NCBI RefSeq assembly: GCF_037975235.1
Contig: NZ_CP150241.1
Span: 2,914,001-2,978,000, forward strand
Direction of reading: 5' to 3'
Length of the DNA stretch: 64,000 nucleotides
Source: Paenibacillus sp. FSL R5-0341
Lineage (GTDB): Bacteria; Bacillota; Bacilli; Paenibacillales; Paenibacillaceae
Part shown: positions 1 to 8,854 of the stretch, piece by piece
Layout: each line of letters starts with the position of its first letter
How positions within the stretch are numbered: position 1 is the first letter of the stretch
The notes under the pieces: generated by a model
What the model was told of the DNA's origin: nothing
What the model saw: the letters and a program-made list of their open reading frames with translations, nothing else
The model's database searches: none
Program-made: the position numbers and the translations under genes

Positions 1-75
1 CTGTCCGATACATCGGTGGTGGTTAATTTAGCTGCTCATTCAGTGAATGTATTAGTTTTGGATATTCTGATTTAA
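1..75 (+). CDS. C-terminal end of an unidentified protein (partial)
   Basis: Reading frame 1 is open from the window edge to a TAA at 73-75, giving 24 residues that end in SVNVLVLDILI. A good hairpin terminator follows 20 bases later, which supports a real gene end. The alternating hydrophobic tail resembles the last strands of the C-terminal beta-sandwich found in many glycoside hydrolases, and a sugar permease pair follows, but the fragment is too short to name. Confidence 0.4.
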   Translation: MSDTSVVVNLAAHSVNVLVLDILI

Positions 76-95
76 ATCTATAGCGTGAACAAGAG

Positions 96-117
96 ACCGC
101 GGATATCGCGGTTTTTT
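96..117 (+). terminator. Rho-independent terminator
   Basis: ACCGCG at 96-101 pairs with CGCGGT at 107-112, followed by a T run to 117. It closes the transcript of the partial upstream gene. Confidence 0.8.
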
Positions 118-223
118 GGCGTTCCAGGGGAGTGAGTCAACAAAAGATACCCAAAGTAAATAGCCCACACTATTGCGGTGATCTGGCTGCTCCTATAATA
201 AACGTTGAAGGAGGAGTCAGCTT

Positions 224-1129
224 ATGCGTTCCAACTACAAACAATTTATCCGAAACGTTCCGCTTCATCTCATGATTCTGCCTGGACTGCTCATTATTAT
301 TGTATTCGGTTACATTCCGATGGCGGGACTTTCTATTGCCTTTCAGAATTTCTCTCCCATTGCCGGATTCAAAAATATGAATTGGGTGGGTTTGGACAAT
401 TTCAGGTACCTGTTCGATCTACCGGGATTCTCGCAGGTTGTATGGAATACGGTATTTATATCGACGATGAAAATTGTTTCCGGCTTGGTAATTCCGGTAC
501 TTGTAGCCTTATTGCTCAATGAGGTTCGCAAGACAGGTTTTAAACGAACGATTCAGACCGTAATCTATATGCCTCACTTTTTCTCATGGGTTATTCTGGC
601 GGGAATCATCGTGGATGTGTTATCTCCAAGCACCGGGATCGTTAATATGTTGTTGAAAGCTGTGGGGATTGACCCGATTCAATTTCTGGCCAGTAATGAG
701 TGGTTCCCTTACATACTTGTTATTACAGATCAATGGAAAGAATTCGGATTTGGTACGATTATCTATCTCGCTGCCCTAACTAATATTGATAAGTCTCTGT
801 ATGAGGCCTCTGTTATGGATGGTGCAGGAAGATGGAAACAGACATGGCATATTACACTGCCAGGCATTCGCCCGATCGTAATTTTGATGGTAACGCTTAG
901 TCTGGGTAACGTACTCAACGGCGGCTTTGACCAAGTGTTCAACCTCTATAATCCATTGGTATATGAATCAGGAGATATTCTGGATACGATGATCTACCGA
1001 ATCGGCTTGCAGGATGCACAGTATTCTGTATCGACAGCGTTGGGTCTAATCAAATCTGTCGTTTCCTTCATTTTTATCGGACTTGGTTATTTCTTGGCCT
1101 ATCGGTTTGCGAATTATCGGATATTCTAG
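224..1129 (+). CDS. Sugar ABC transporter permease, LplB/YteP type
   Basis: Integral membrane permease of a CUT1-family carbohydrate importer, 301 residues, about six membrane spans. The family's cytoplasmic EAA loop, which docks the ATPase, is visible as EASVMDGAGRWKQTW about 100 residues before the C-terminus. The ATG start has GGAGGAG at 210-216, and a TATAAT box without a good -35 lies at 194-199. It sits 15 bases upstream of a second permease, and together they form the heterodimeric channel. No ATPase gene is nearby, as is usual for this group, which shares an MsmX/UgpC-type ATPase. The matching binding protein is probably the lipoprotein gene at 5680, beyond the kinase/regulator pair. 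The substrate cannot be read from the sequence. Confidence 0.92.
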   Translation: MRSNYKQFIRNVPLHLMILPGLLIIIVFGYIPMAGLSIAFQNFSPIAGFKNMNWVGLDNFRYLFDLPGFSQVVWNTVFISTMKIVSGLVIPVLVALLLNEVRKTGFKRTIQTVIYMPHFFSWVILAGIIVDVLSPSTGIVNMLLKAVGIDPIQFLASNEWFPYILVITDQWKEFGFGTIIYLAALTNIDKSLYEASVMDGAGRWKQTWHITLPGIRPIVILMVTLSLGNVLNGGFDQVFNLYNPLVYESGDILDTMIYRIGLQDAQYSVSTALGLIKSVVSFIFIGLGYFLAYRFANYRIF

Positions 1130-1144
1130 AAAGGAGGCAGAATC

Positions 1145-2035
1145 ATGCACCACGCTTCAAGAGCCTATCGGTGGTTCCTAGGGTTTAACTACGTCATCCT
1201 GACGATTCTTGCCTTGTTATGCCTGTTCCCGATTGTGAATATATTAGCGATTTCCTTTAGTTCGAGTGATGCGGTCAAAGCGGGGAGTGTCACATTCTGG
1301 CCTGTGGATTTTACATTGTCCTCCTATCAATACATTCTGGAAAATCAGCAGTTCCTGAACTCTTTCGGCACGAGCCTTCTTCGTGTAGTTCTGGGGGTTA
1401 CGACCAATCTGATCTTTACGATTCTGGTAGCTTATCCGCTCTCCAAAGAGGCTGCGAAATTCCGTTCAAGAACGTTCTATGCCTGGCTTTTTGTATTCAC
1501 CATGCTGTTCAGTGGAGGATTGATCCCGGGTTATCTGGTGGTTAAGGAAGCGGGGCTGTTGGATTCCATCTGGGCTCTGATTCTGCCGGGTGCCGTTCCG
1601 ATCTTTAATGTGCTCCTTATGCTCAACTTCTTCAGAGGTTTGCCGAAGGAGCTTGAAGAAGCCTCCTGGATGGATGGGGCAGGACATTTTCGCACACTAT
1701 GGAGCATTTATCTTCCGATCTCTCTACCAAGTATCGCAACCATTACGTTGTTCGCCATGGTAGGACACTGGAACGCCTGGTTCGATGGCATGATCTACAT
1801 GAAGAGTCCAGAAGGCTATCCGCTCGCTACGTATCTTCAGTCCATGTTACAGCAGGTGACGATGATCCAGAGCGAGATGATGACGCTGGAGGATGCGACG
1901 CTCTTAAGTCAGGTATCGGATAGAACGACTCAAGCTTCCCAGATCTTTTTGTCCGTTATTCCGATCCTGCTCGTGTATCCGTTCCTGCAGCGGTATTTCG
2001 TCCATGGGCTTGTTGTCGGCAGTGTAAAGGGATAA
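1145..2035 (+). CDS. Sugar ABC transporter permease, LplC/YtcP type
   Basis: Second CUT1 permease, 296 residues, with the N-terminal span at about 15-35, the phrase SGGLIPGYL typical of YtcP-like permeases in mid-protein, and the EAA loop EEASWMDGAGHFRTLW. The C-terminus RYFVHGLVVGSVKG is the usual family ending. AAAGGAGG at 1130-1137 serves the ATG. It is co-transcribed with the preceding permease and followed by a terminator at 2067-2091, so the kinase genes downstream may be read only by readthrough or from a weak internal promoter. Confidence 0.92.
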   Translation: MHHASRAYRWFLGFNYVILTILALLCLFPIVNILAISFSSSDAVKAGSVTFWPVDFTLSSYQYILENQQFLNSFGTSLLRVVLGVTTNLIFTILVAYPLSKEAAKFRSRTFYAWLFVFTMLFSGGLIPGYLVVKEAGLLDSIWALILPGAVPIFNVLLMLNFFRGLPKELEEASWMDGAGHFRTLWSIYLPISLPSIATITLFAMVGHWNAWFDGMIYMKSPEGYPLATYLQSMLQQVTMIQSEMMTLEDATLLSQVSDRTTQASQIFLSVIPILLVYPFLQRYFVHGLVVGSVKG

Positions 2036-2066
2036 GATCGATAGGAGGAAAAACCGTTGGGAGGAA

Positions 2067-2091
2067 GGAGCCGATTTCTGGCTCCTTTTTT
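2067..2091 (+). terminator. Rho-independent terminator
   Basis: GGAGCC at 2067-2072 pairs with GGCTCC at 2080-2085, followed by six T. It separates the permease pair from the histidine kinase gene. Confidence 0.75.
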
Positions 2092-2127
2092 GCAATTTAA
2101 GAGAGTGAGGAGAGGAGGAGGGAAATA

Positions 2128-3876
2128 TTGCGATTCATCCGGGGGAGATGGAGGGAGTCATCCATTGTTGTCAAACTGATGATTGCTTTTGTACTGGTCA
2201 TTCTACCCTTGTATGGGATAAGCATTATGATTACGCAAGTCAGCTCCAAACAAATGCAGACGGAGGTGGAGAAGGCGCATGAATCCAAATTGTACTTCTA
2301 CCATAATCATCTGCAATTCGAATTGGAGCGAATGAGTGCGCTGGTGACCGAATTTTCATTTGATGAACCCATGTCCACGCTAAGTACACGAGCCGCGATT
2401 ATGAGCAGGTATGAAGTTACGTCCAGTCTGAACAATATCCACAACAAGCTGAGTCAGATCATGGTAACGAGTCCTTACATTAGTGATGTCGTGTATTACG
2501 TTCCCGCTCTGCATAAACGGGTCAGTGCGGCGGACGGAATTCGGGACGTGGAGGATACCGAGTGGAAGAATCTGCTCGCCACGATGGGCAATCTGAATGG
2601 CGAATTATCGCATTCCAATAAAGATCTCTATTTCCTGAAAAGTAATCCATATAACATGAACCATGAGGAACCGCCCAATTTCATATTAGGAATACGCTTG
2701 TCTGCTGAAGAATTGAAACACCGATTGCAACAGCTGTCGGAAACGGGTGAAAGTGAGATTACACTGAGTTTCGGTGAACAGCAGCATGTGGTGATCTCTT
2801 CATCTGAGCAGTCTGCACCTGTAAAACCGATTCGAACTGTTTCGCCTGAACCGTCCGAGTCCATGCAAGTTACGAAGTTTCAATCTGATCCATATCTCTA
2901 TTATTCATTACATGATAAGGATCACTCGTTCACGCTGACAGCCACTATTCCACAAGATGTGCTTAGGGCACCACTGGAACAATACAAATTGTGGTTATGG
3001 ATGGTGACCTTTATGTCGATTGTCATCATTATCATCTTCTCGTTTTCAATTTACAGATCGATTCATCAACCTTTATCGGTACTTATTCGAGGATTCAGAA
3101 TGGCAGAGCAGGGCCAGACAAGCGTACATATTCCTTCATCCAGAAGGGATGAATTCGGCTATTTGTACTCTCGATTCAACCATATGATAGAGCGCTTACA
3201 TATTTTGATCGATGAGAATTATGTTGCACGGATTCGAACAAGTGAGGCAGAACTCAAACATCTGCAATCCCAGATTCAACCTCACTTTTTATACAACAGT
3301 CTGTTCAGCATCAAGCAAATGGCGGAAGTGGAGAATGTGGAGCTCATTCAGGAATTCACCGACTATCTGGGTCAATATTTCAGATACATGTCCCGGGATT
3401 CCCATAGCGAAGTATCGTTAGGGGCTGAGATTGACCATGCGCTGGTCTATGCATCGATTCAGAAAATTCGGTTTGGTTCCAGGATTCAATTGGAATTGGA
3501 GGATCTGGATGCGAGGTACAGAATGATTTCGATTCCCAGAGTCATCATCCAGCCAATCGTAGAAAATGTGTTCGAGCATGCACTTGCGAAGCGTAGTCAG
3601 GGAGGTACTCTACAGCTTTCATACCAACAAGTCCAGGGATACCTGTCCATTCGTATTGAGGATGATGGGGATCAATTAACAGATGAAACCTTGAATTACC
3701 TGCAATCTGCCTTCGAGGAAACAGAGCGGAAACATGGAAACGAAGAGATAACCGGACTCATGAATGTGAATCAGCGCTTAAGAATCAAATTCGGGGCCGC
3801 CTATGGTCTTACAGCGCAGCGAAGTGAGCTGGGTGGGTTGTGCATTCTAGTGAAAATTCCATGGAAAGGGGAGTAG
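2128..3876 (+). CDS. Sensor histidine kinase, YesM family
   Basis: Membrane kinase of 582 residues. A first span lies at about 14-35, an extracellular sensor domain follows to about 288, then a second span at about 290-312, a HAMP linker, the His_kinase domain with phospho-acceptor H386 in IQPHFLYNSL, and a C-terminal ATPase domain with IIQPIVENVFEHA. The usual DNGxG loop is degenerate (EDDGDQL), while GLMNVNQRL fits the last ATP-lid motif. The start is TTG behind AGGAGGAGGG at 2112-2121. It is followed four bases later by its response regulator. The pair probably senses an extracellular sugar or the loaded binding protein and controls the neighbouring transporter. Confidence 0.9.
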   Translation: MRFIRGRWRESSIVVKLMIAFVLVILPLYGISIMITQVSSKQMQTEVEKAHESKLYFYHNHLQFELERMSALVTEFSFDEPMSTLSTRAAIMSRYEVTSSLNNIHNKLSQIMVTSPYISDVVYYVPALHKRVSAADGIRDVEDTEWKNLLATMGNLNGELSHSNKDLYFLKSNPYNMNHEEPPNFILGIRLSAEELKHRLQQLSETGESEITLSFGEQQHVVISSSEQSAPVKPIRTVSPEPSESMQVTKFQSDPYLYYSLHDKDHSFTLTATIPQDVLRAPLEQYKLWLWMVTFMSIVIIIIFSFSIYRSIHQPLSVLIRGFRMAEQGQTSVHIPSSRRDEFGYLYSRFNHMIERLHILIDENYVARIRTSEAELKHLQSQIQPHFLYNSLFSIKQMAEVENVELIQEFTDYLGQYFRYMSRDSHSEVSLGAEIDHALVYASIQKIRFGSRIQLELEDLDARYRMISIPRVIIQPIVENVFEHALAKRSQGGTLQLSYQQVQGYLSIRIEDDGDQLTDETLNYLQSAFEETERKHGNEEITGLMNVNQRLRIKFGAAYGLTAQRSELGGLCILVKIPWKGE

Positions 3877-3880
3877 CGTT

Positions 3881-5560
3881 ATGCAGCGGATGCTTATTGT
3901 AGATGATGAACCCGTTATTTTGGATGGACTATACGCTTTCTTTCAAAAGGCGAACTTTCAAGACATGGAGATTATTAAAGCGTACTCTGCCTTTGAAGCC
4001 ATCGATTGGCTGAACTCGGTCAAGATTGATATTGTACTCAGCGACATCTGTATGCCTGGTATGGATGGTATGCAATTGATCGAGCAGATTATGGATCGGT
4101 GGCCACGATGCAAGGTTCTGTTGCTGACTGGTCATAACGAATTCGATTATGCACACCAAGCCATTCGTAACCCTTGCGTTGTGGATTACCTGTTAAAGAC
4201 AGAGGGAATGAGTCACATTCGAGCTGCGGTAGAACGGGCGTTAACACAGATATCGGAAGAGAATGATTTTCGCTACCAAGCTGCATGGTTTCGTAGTAAA
4301 TTGCCGCGAGCGTTGCCCCAGTTACAGCGTCAACTGTTACTGGATGTGCTTAAGCGAACGGATAGACATGATATCGCTTCACTTCAGGAAGAACTGGATG
4401 CTGTACAGCTGCCTTTTGAATCCGATCAACTCGTTATTCCTGTGATTATACGGGTAGAGGAGTGGAATAACTATCAGTCTCAGGCGGATCGTAGTCTCAT
4501 CCGCTATGCGGTTGCCAATGTTGCGGAGGAGCTGCTGCAAGACAAGGCTAAGGTGAAGGCGATTGATCTGGACGCTCAGGTCATCGCGTGTTTTATTCAA
4601 CCGCAGGAAGAGCTTCATTCACACATGTCTACTACACAAGTGGGACGAGGGAGTCAGCTGGACAGCTGGAATCAGAGCCTTCGTTTTGTCTATGGCACAC
4701 TGGAGTCCGTGCAGCAATCCTGTGCGGACTGTCTGAACCTGTCTGTATCCATCATGGTCAGCGAGCAGGCGGTAGAGTGGATCAGGGTTAATCAGGCTAT
4801 TGCGCAACTACGTCTGTCGGTTCATGAGAGTCCGGGGCTAGGGATGGAGAAGCTGCTGCGTGTCAATATCCAGGACGAATTGCCTTACACGCCTAGCATT
4901 ATGAATCAACAGGGTGTGGTCGTACTGCATTTGGATCAGATCAAACAGCGAATAACCTCCGGTGACTCAGAATGGATAGAGTCTTTCCACAAATGGACCG
5001 AGGCTGCGAAGGAAGGGCTTCAAGATCCGTTCTTCCGCATGAAAACGTATACGGGTGCAGCGAGTGTACTCATTGAAGCTATGCACGAATTGGGGTTGTA
5101 TGAGTCGGCAATGGAAGAAATATCGCTTTCCCGAATGCTGCATTTTGACATCCATACCGCATGGTCCGATCTGGTCATCTTTTATCAATCTGCATACGAA
5201 TGGATGATCTCCAAACGAAGTGATGCCCGCCTGAATGACCAGTCACAGATTCTGATTACGATCCATCATTATATCAAGCACCATCTGGAGGATGACCTCT
5301 CACTCACACGGATCGCACAGGAAGTCTCTCTTAACCCTTCTTATCTGTCGCGTTGGTACAAACGGATTACAGGCAAAGGCATATCCGACTACATCCATGA
5401 CCGCAGAGTAGAGCGAAGTAAAGAGTTGCTTCTGGGTTCTTCCTGCAAAATGCATGAAATATCGGCAAAGGTTGGATTTAGCGATCAGCATTATTTTTAT
5501 CGTTTCTTCAAAAAAGCAACGGGCTGTACCCCTCAAGAGTATCGGGATCAGAAAAGTTAG
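3881..5560 (+). CDS. Response regulator, YesN type (REC plus AraC HTH)
   Basis: Cytoplasmic transcription factor of 559 residues. The receiver domain occupies about 1-120, with acidic residues in VDDEP and the phospho-acceptor D55 in VLSDICMPGMDG. A long linker region of unknown fold follows to about 450. The C-terminal 100 residues hold a two-helix AraC-type DNA-binding domain (LSLTRIAQEVSLNPSYLSRW and KVGFSDQHYFYRFFKK). It is the partner of the kinase just upstream and likely activates the transporter genes on either side. No repeated binding site could be recognised with confidence. Confidence 0.9.
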   Translation: MQRMLIVDDEPVILDGLYAFFQKANFQDMEIIKAYSAFEAIDWLNSVKIDIVLSDICMPGMDGMQLIEQIMDRWPRCKVLLLTGHNEFDYAHQAIRNPCVVDYLLKTEGMSHIRAAVERALTQISEENDFRYQAAWFRSKLPRALPQLQRQLLLDVLKRTDRHDIASLQEELDAVQLPFESDQLVIPVIIRVEEWNNYQSQADRSLIRYAVANVAEELLQDKAKVKAIDLDAQVIACFIQPQEELHSHMSTTQVGRGSQLDSWNQSLRFVYGTLESVQQSCADCLNLSVSIMVSEQAVEWIRVNQAIAQLRLSVHESPGLGMEKLLRVNIQDELPYTPSIMNQQGVVVLHLDQIKQRITSGDSEWIESFHKWTEAAKEGLQDPFFRMKTYTGAASVLIEAMHELGLYESAMEEISLSRMLHFDIHTAWSDLVIFYQSAYEWMISKRSDARLNDQSQILITIHHYIKHHLEDDLSLTRIAQEVSLNPSYLSRWYKRITGKGISDYIHDRRVERSKELLLGSSCKMHEISAKVGFSDQHYFYRFFKKATGCTPQEYRDQKS

Positions 5561-5616
5561 ATCATGTCTCAAATGGTAAATCAAAGATACTAGATGTCAA
5601 CGGGATACACTCGAAG

Positions 5617-5630
5617 TGATAGCGCTTTCT
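5617..5630 (+). promoter_or_regulatory. Possible cre site (CcpA) upstream of the binding-protein gene
   Basis: TGATAGCGCTTTCT is close to the consensus TGWNANCGNTNWCA and has the near-palindromic AGCGCT core. It lies 50 bases upstream of the lipoprotein start, where CcpA could impose glucose repression. This is a consensus match by eye only. Confidence 0.45.
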
Positions 5631-5679
5631 TTATAAAATAAAAATATACCTCACGGGAGGAGAAAAAAGGGGGATTCGC

Positions 5680-7320
5680 ATGAATATATCATTCAAGAAG
5701 TTCTCATTATTAACGTTAACCATGGTGCTGGCCACCACGCTTGCAGCCTGTTCGTCTGGTGCGGGAAGTGCCGAGAATGAAGCTGAGCCGAACACACAGC
5801 AGGATGCAGGAGGACCACTTACGAAATATGACCCACCCATTAAATTGACTTCCACCATGAATGAAACGGGGAAAGAATCGCTCGCCCAAGGAGATACACA
5901 CGCCAATAACATCTGGACTAGAGGGTACAAGGATGAACTTGGTATTGATGTAACGTACGAATGGATTGTTCCGGATGCCAATTATAACGATAAGATGAAT
6001 GTCACGCTCGCGAGTGGTGATCTGCCGGATGTACTGAAAGTGAGCGCTGTTCAATTCGAACAACTTCATGAAGCGGGAATGCTGGAAGATCTGACCGAAG
6101 TATATGACAAGTATGCATCCGAACTGGTGAAGGAGTTCATGTCCGCTGAAGATGGAGCAGGTTTGAAACCGGTAACGAAGGATGGCAAAATATACGCCAT
6201 GGTGAGCTTCCCAGGCTCGCTGGATTCCTCGGATATGATCTGGATTCGTCAGGACTGGCTGAAAAAGGTCAGTCTTGAAGCGCCCAAGTCCATGCAGGAT
6301 GTCATCCAGATTGCAGAAGCCTTTACCTTCGAAGATCCAGACGGAAATGGCAAAGACGATACGTATGGCATTGCCTTGAACAAGGATTTGCCTATCAATG
6401 CGTTCTTGCTTGGCTATCATGGTTATCTCGAAACCTGGATTAAGGATGCTTCAGGTCAAGTCGTGAACGGAACGATCCAACCGGAAGTGAAAGAAGGATT
6501 GCGTGAGCTTCAGACTCTCTATCAGAAGGGGGTACTTGATCCCGAATTTGGCGTGAAGGATTTTGCTAAAATGATGGAGGATGTGAATGCAGGCAAGTCA
6601 GGCATGTTCTTCCTGCCACAATGGGCACCTTTTCAGGTTAGCAGCATGATTAAGAAAGACCAGAACATCGACTGGATGGCTTACCCGGTTCAATCGATTG
6701 ATGATCAGCCAGCCAAAACACAGAATCATCTTAGTCTGGGCGGTATATTTGCCGTTCGCAAAGGCTACGAGCATCCAGAAGCGTTAGTTAAGCTGCTCAA
6801 TTTCCAGGCTGAAAAAATGTTTGGTGAGTCTGCCAAGGAAGAACGGGCTGCTTATTTGAACGGACTGACGGGTCTTGGTTTTCATAATGCGACGGTCTCC
6901 AATCTGCCAGCCAACAAAAATGTGAAAGCACAGGATGAAGTAGAGCAGGCGCTCAAGACAGGAGATACGTCCGGACTGGAACTCGAAGCGAAGCTGTTCT
7001 ATGACGATATTATGGATTATCGGAATGGAAATCTCGACAAGTGGCACATGGAGCGCATCTTTGGTCCAGAGAGTTCACAAGGTGTTATTAAATACTATCG
7101 GGATAATGACTTGATTGTCATGAATGAATTCATCTACGCACCAACGAGAACAATGAATACGAAGCAAGCTACACTGGATAAACTGAGAGCCGAGACGTTT
7201 CTGAAAATCATCTATGGTAACTTGTCGATAGACGAGTTCGATAACTTCGTTGCCAATTGGAAGAAACTTGGTGGAGATCAGATCACACAGGAAGTGAATG
7301 ATACCATCGCTGCTAACTAA
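5680..7320 (+). CDS. Sugar ABC transporter substrate-binding lipoprotein, LplA-like
   Basis: Secreted, lipid-anchored binding protein of 546 residues. The signal peptide ends in the lipobox LAAC with the modified cysteine at C24, followed by a short Ser/Gly/Glu-rich linker. The mature part has the features of the large oligosaccharide-binding proteins that go with LplB/YtcP permeases (DLPDVLKV near the N-terminal lobe, FEDPDGNGKDDTYGIAL in the middle). A good GGGGG ribosome site precedes the ATG. A strong terminator follows. It is most likely the receptor for the permeases at 224 and 1145, and its own cre-like site suggests separate regulation. Confidence 0.9.
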   Translation: MNISFKKFSLLTLTMVLATTLAACSSGAGSAENEAEPNTQQDAGGPLTKYDPPIKLTSTMNETGKESLAQGDTHANNIWTRGYKDELGIDVTYEWIVPDANYNDKMNVTLASGDLPDVLKVSAVQFEQLHEAGMLEDLTEVYDKYASELVKEFMSAEDGAGLKPVTKDGKIYAMVSFPGSLDSSDMIWIRQDWLKKVSLEAPKSMQDVIQIAEAFTFEDPDGNGKDDTYGIALNKDLPINAFLLGYHGYLETWIKDASGQVVNGTIQPEVKEGLRELQTLYQKGVLDPEFGVKDFAKMMEDVNAGKSGMFFLPQWAPFQVSSMIKKDQNIDWMAYPVQSIDDQPAKTQNHLSLGGIFAVRKGYEHPEALVKLLNFQAEKMFGESAKEERAAYLNGLTGLGFHNATVSNLPANKNVKAQDEVEQALKTGDTSGLELEAKLFYDDIMDYRNGNLDKWHMERIFGPESSQGVIKYYRDNDLIVMNEFIYAPTRTMNTKQATLDKLRAETFLKIIYGNLSIDEFDNFVANWKKLGGDQITQEVNDTIAAN

Positions 7321-7361
7321 TAGAATGATTGGATTCATATCATCCAAGAACGAAAAATGAG

Positions 7362-7397
7362 AAAATGGTGCTCTCCCCAAAGGGAGGCACCATTTTT
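7362..7397. terminator. Bidirectional terminator
   Basis: ATGGTGC with CTCCC pairs across a CAAA loop with GGGAGGCACCAT, flanked by A-rich and T-rich tails. It serves the lipoprotein gene on the plus strand and the small gene ending at 7409 on the minus strand. Confidence 0.8.
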
Positions 7398-7408
7398 ATG
7401 CTTTTTGA

Positions 7409-7669
7409 TCATTTGCGTTTCAATAACAGAATGCCACTGATTTCTGACGTTTTGTAGCGGTATACCACTTTGAATCCAATATCATTGTCCAGCAAGCAGT
7501 TCAGTGCATTGATCAGGCGTGCACCGGGAACCAATGTAAATGTACATGGAGACGTATTACCAATCACACGCACACTTTGGATTCTGCGCGCAGAACCGGG
7601 AACGAGCGGATTTCTAGACCAATAGATTAATACCAGATCCGGCTGTGGAACAGCATTGACACGAGCCAT
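7409..7669 (-). CDS. Conserved-looking hypothetical protein, 86 residues
   Basis: I do not recognise this protein. It is 86 residues, has no signal peptide or membrane span, and seems beta-rich, with IGNTSPCTFTLVPGARLI in the centre and a basic end (LLLKRK). The ATG is preceded on the minus strand by AAAGAGATG, and the gene ends at a bidirectional terminator, both of which support a real gene. It stands alone between the transporter module and a TrmB-like regulator. Confidence 0.6.
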   Translation of the reverse strand: MARVNAVPQPDLVLIYWSRNPLVPGSARRIQSVRVIGNTSPCTFTLVPGARLINALNCLLDNDIGFKVVYRYKTSEISGILLLKRK

Positions 7670-7976
7670 CTAATCATCTCTTTTCTATTAAAGGTTCTTA
7701 ATAGTAGATGATAAGGTGAGGAAAAGGTGTTAGACGGAAGACATGCTATTTAATAAACAGACGGATACAACGATGAACTCCATGATGAGATACAGTTTTC
7801 CCAGTTCGTCGATGGTTGCTTATTTATTCGTAGAATGCTGTTTCGATGGCAACTTACCACCGGGAGTTCCCTTGCCGTTGATTTTATAGGTCAGGGAGGA
7901 CATACTGGACATGGAAAGTGTAGCCGTCTAAACTAGATAGACCAGACACAATAAGAAGGGATGCGCCGATCCACAC
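7670..7976. other. 307-base intergenic region
   Basis: This stretch holds the upstream region of the minus-strand 86-residue gene and of the plus-strand TrmB-like gene. A 48-codon open frame at 7743-7889 starts with ATG but has only a weak GGAAG in front and no recognisable product. No clear promoter, hairpin or repeat was found. Confidence 0.4.
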
Positions 7977-8729
7977 ATGTTGCAGAAATTCGGGTTTACA
8001 CAATATGAAAGTCAGGTATATGAGGCTATATTTGCGCAGGATGAACCACTTGATGCCACATCCATTGTTAATCACTCCAACGTTCCCAAAGCCAAGATCT
8101 ATGAAGTGCTCAACCGGCTGATCGACAAGGGAACGGTGCTGACAACGATGGATGGGAAGAAAAAACTATATATGGCAGTGGATCTTCAGTCCATTATTCA
8201 TAAGATCAAGGCTGATTTTGAGAAAGATATTGAGGAATTGAAGAGTTACAAAATCAAACGTACCTTCACGGACGAGCATATCTGGACGTTGAAGGATGAG
8301 TCATCCATTGCTTCGAATATTGAACAGCTTATCGAGGAAGCAGACTCATCCATTCTTTTTCTGGCCTGGAATGAGCGAATGGAGAAATATCGTGAACTGC
8401 TGGAGCAGAAGGAACAACAGGGAGTATATGTTGAAGTGCTTGCTGTTGGGGGTATGGAGACATCCTTAACCCGGAAATACTCGTTGATTCCATTACTTGA
8501 TGCGCCGGAACCTTCACAGCTGCTCATTGTAGATCATGCCTATTTGTTGTTTGCTGGTGTGGAACACGATTCATGGAGAGCCATCAAAACGATGTCCAAA
8601 CCGATTGTCAAAGCCATGACCGATTATTTCTATCATGATGTTGCGCTTACTCAAATTACGAAAAAATACGGTGATCAATTGTTACAAGATGCTGAAATCG
8701 AGCGACTGTTAACCAGGTTGATCTATTAA
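7977..8729 (+). CDS. TrmB-family transcriptional regulator
   Basis: DNA-binding regulator of 250 residues. The N-terminal winged helix shows the TrmB pattern LQKFGFTQYESQVYEAI with the recognition region SNVPKAKIYEVLNRLIDKG at about 35-53. The C-terminal half resembles the phospholipase-D-like effector domain (SILFLAWNERMEKYRELL). The ATG at 7977 is the only possible start in frame after the stop at 7938; the nearest ribosome site, AGAAGGG, is 16 bases away, which is longer than usual. It may control itself or the MFS gene that follows, though a terminator at 8728 separates them. Confidence 0.85.
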   Translation: MLQKFGFTQYESQVYEAIFAQDEPLDATSIVNHSNVPKAKIYEVLNRLIDKGTVLTTMDGKKKLYMAVDLQSIIHKIKADFEKDIEELKSYKIKRTFTDEHIWTLKDESSIASNIEQLIEEADSSILFLAWNERMEKYRELLEQKEQQGVYVEVLAVGGMETSLTRKYSLIPLLDAPEPSQLLIVDHAYLLFAGVEHDSWRAIKTMSKPIVKAMTDYFYHDVALTQITKKYGDQLLQDAEIERLLTRLIY

Positions 8730-8757
8730 AACTATTCTCTCGGAGGATAGTTTTTTT
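8728..8757 (+). terminator. Rho-independent terminator
   Basis: AAACTAT and CTC pair with GAG and ATAGTTT around a TCG loop, followed by a run of T. It overlaps the stop codon of the TrmB-like gene. Confidence 0.75.
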
Positions 8758-8795
8758 GTTATATCTACGTATGAAAACGATCATGAAAATAACTA

Positions 8796-8836
8796 TTGAA
8801 ACTTTCAGTTTTATAGGTTACTATCGTAGTTGTAAC
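8796..8836 (+). promoter_or_regulatory. Promoter of the MFS gene with overlapping inverted repeat
   Basis: TTGAAA at 8796-8801 and TACTAT at 8819-8824 are 17 bases apart, a plausible sigma-A promoter. GTTAC at 8817-8821 and GTAAC at 8832-8836 form an inverted repeat across the -10 region, a likely repressor site. The regulator is unknown. Confidence 0.5.
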
Positions 8837-8854
8837 TTTTGAGGAGGATTCAAC

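Noticed and set aside
5716..6420. 234-codon minus-strand frame
   Set aside because: Antisense to the binding lipoprotein gene; no start context or domain.
7743..7889. 48-codon frame in the intergenic region before the TrmB-like gene
   Set aside because: Only a weak GGAAG precedes the ATG and the product resembles nothing; kept only as a note on the intergenic region.
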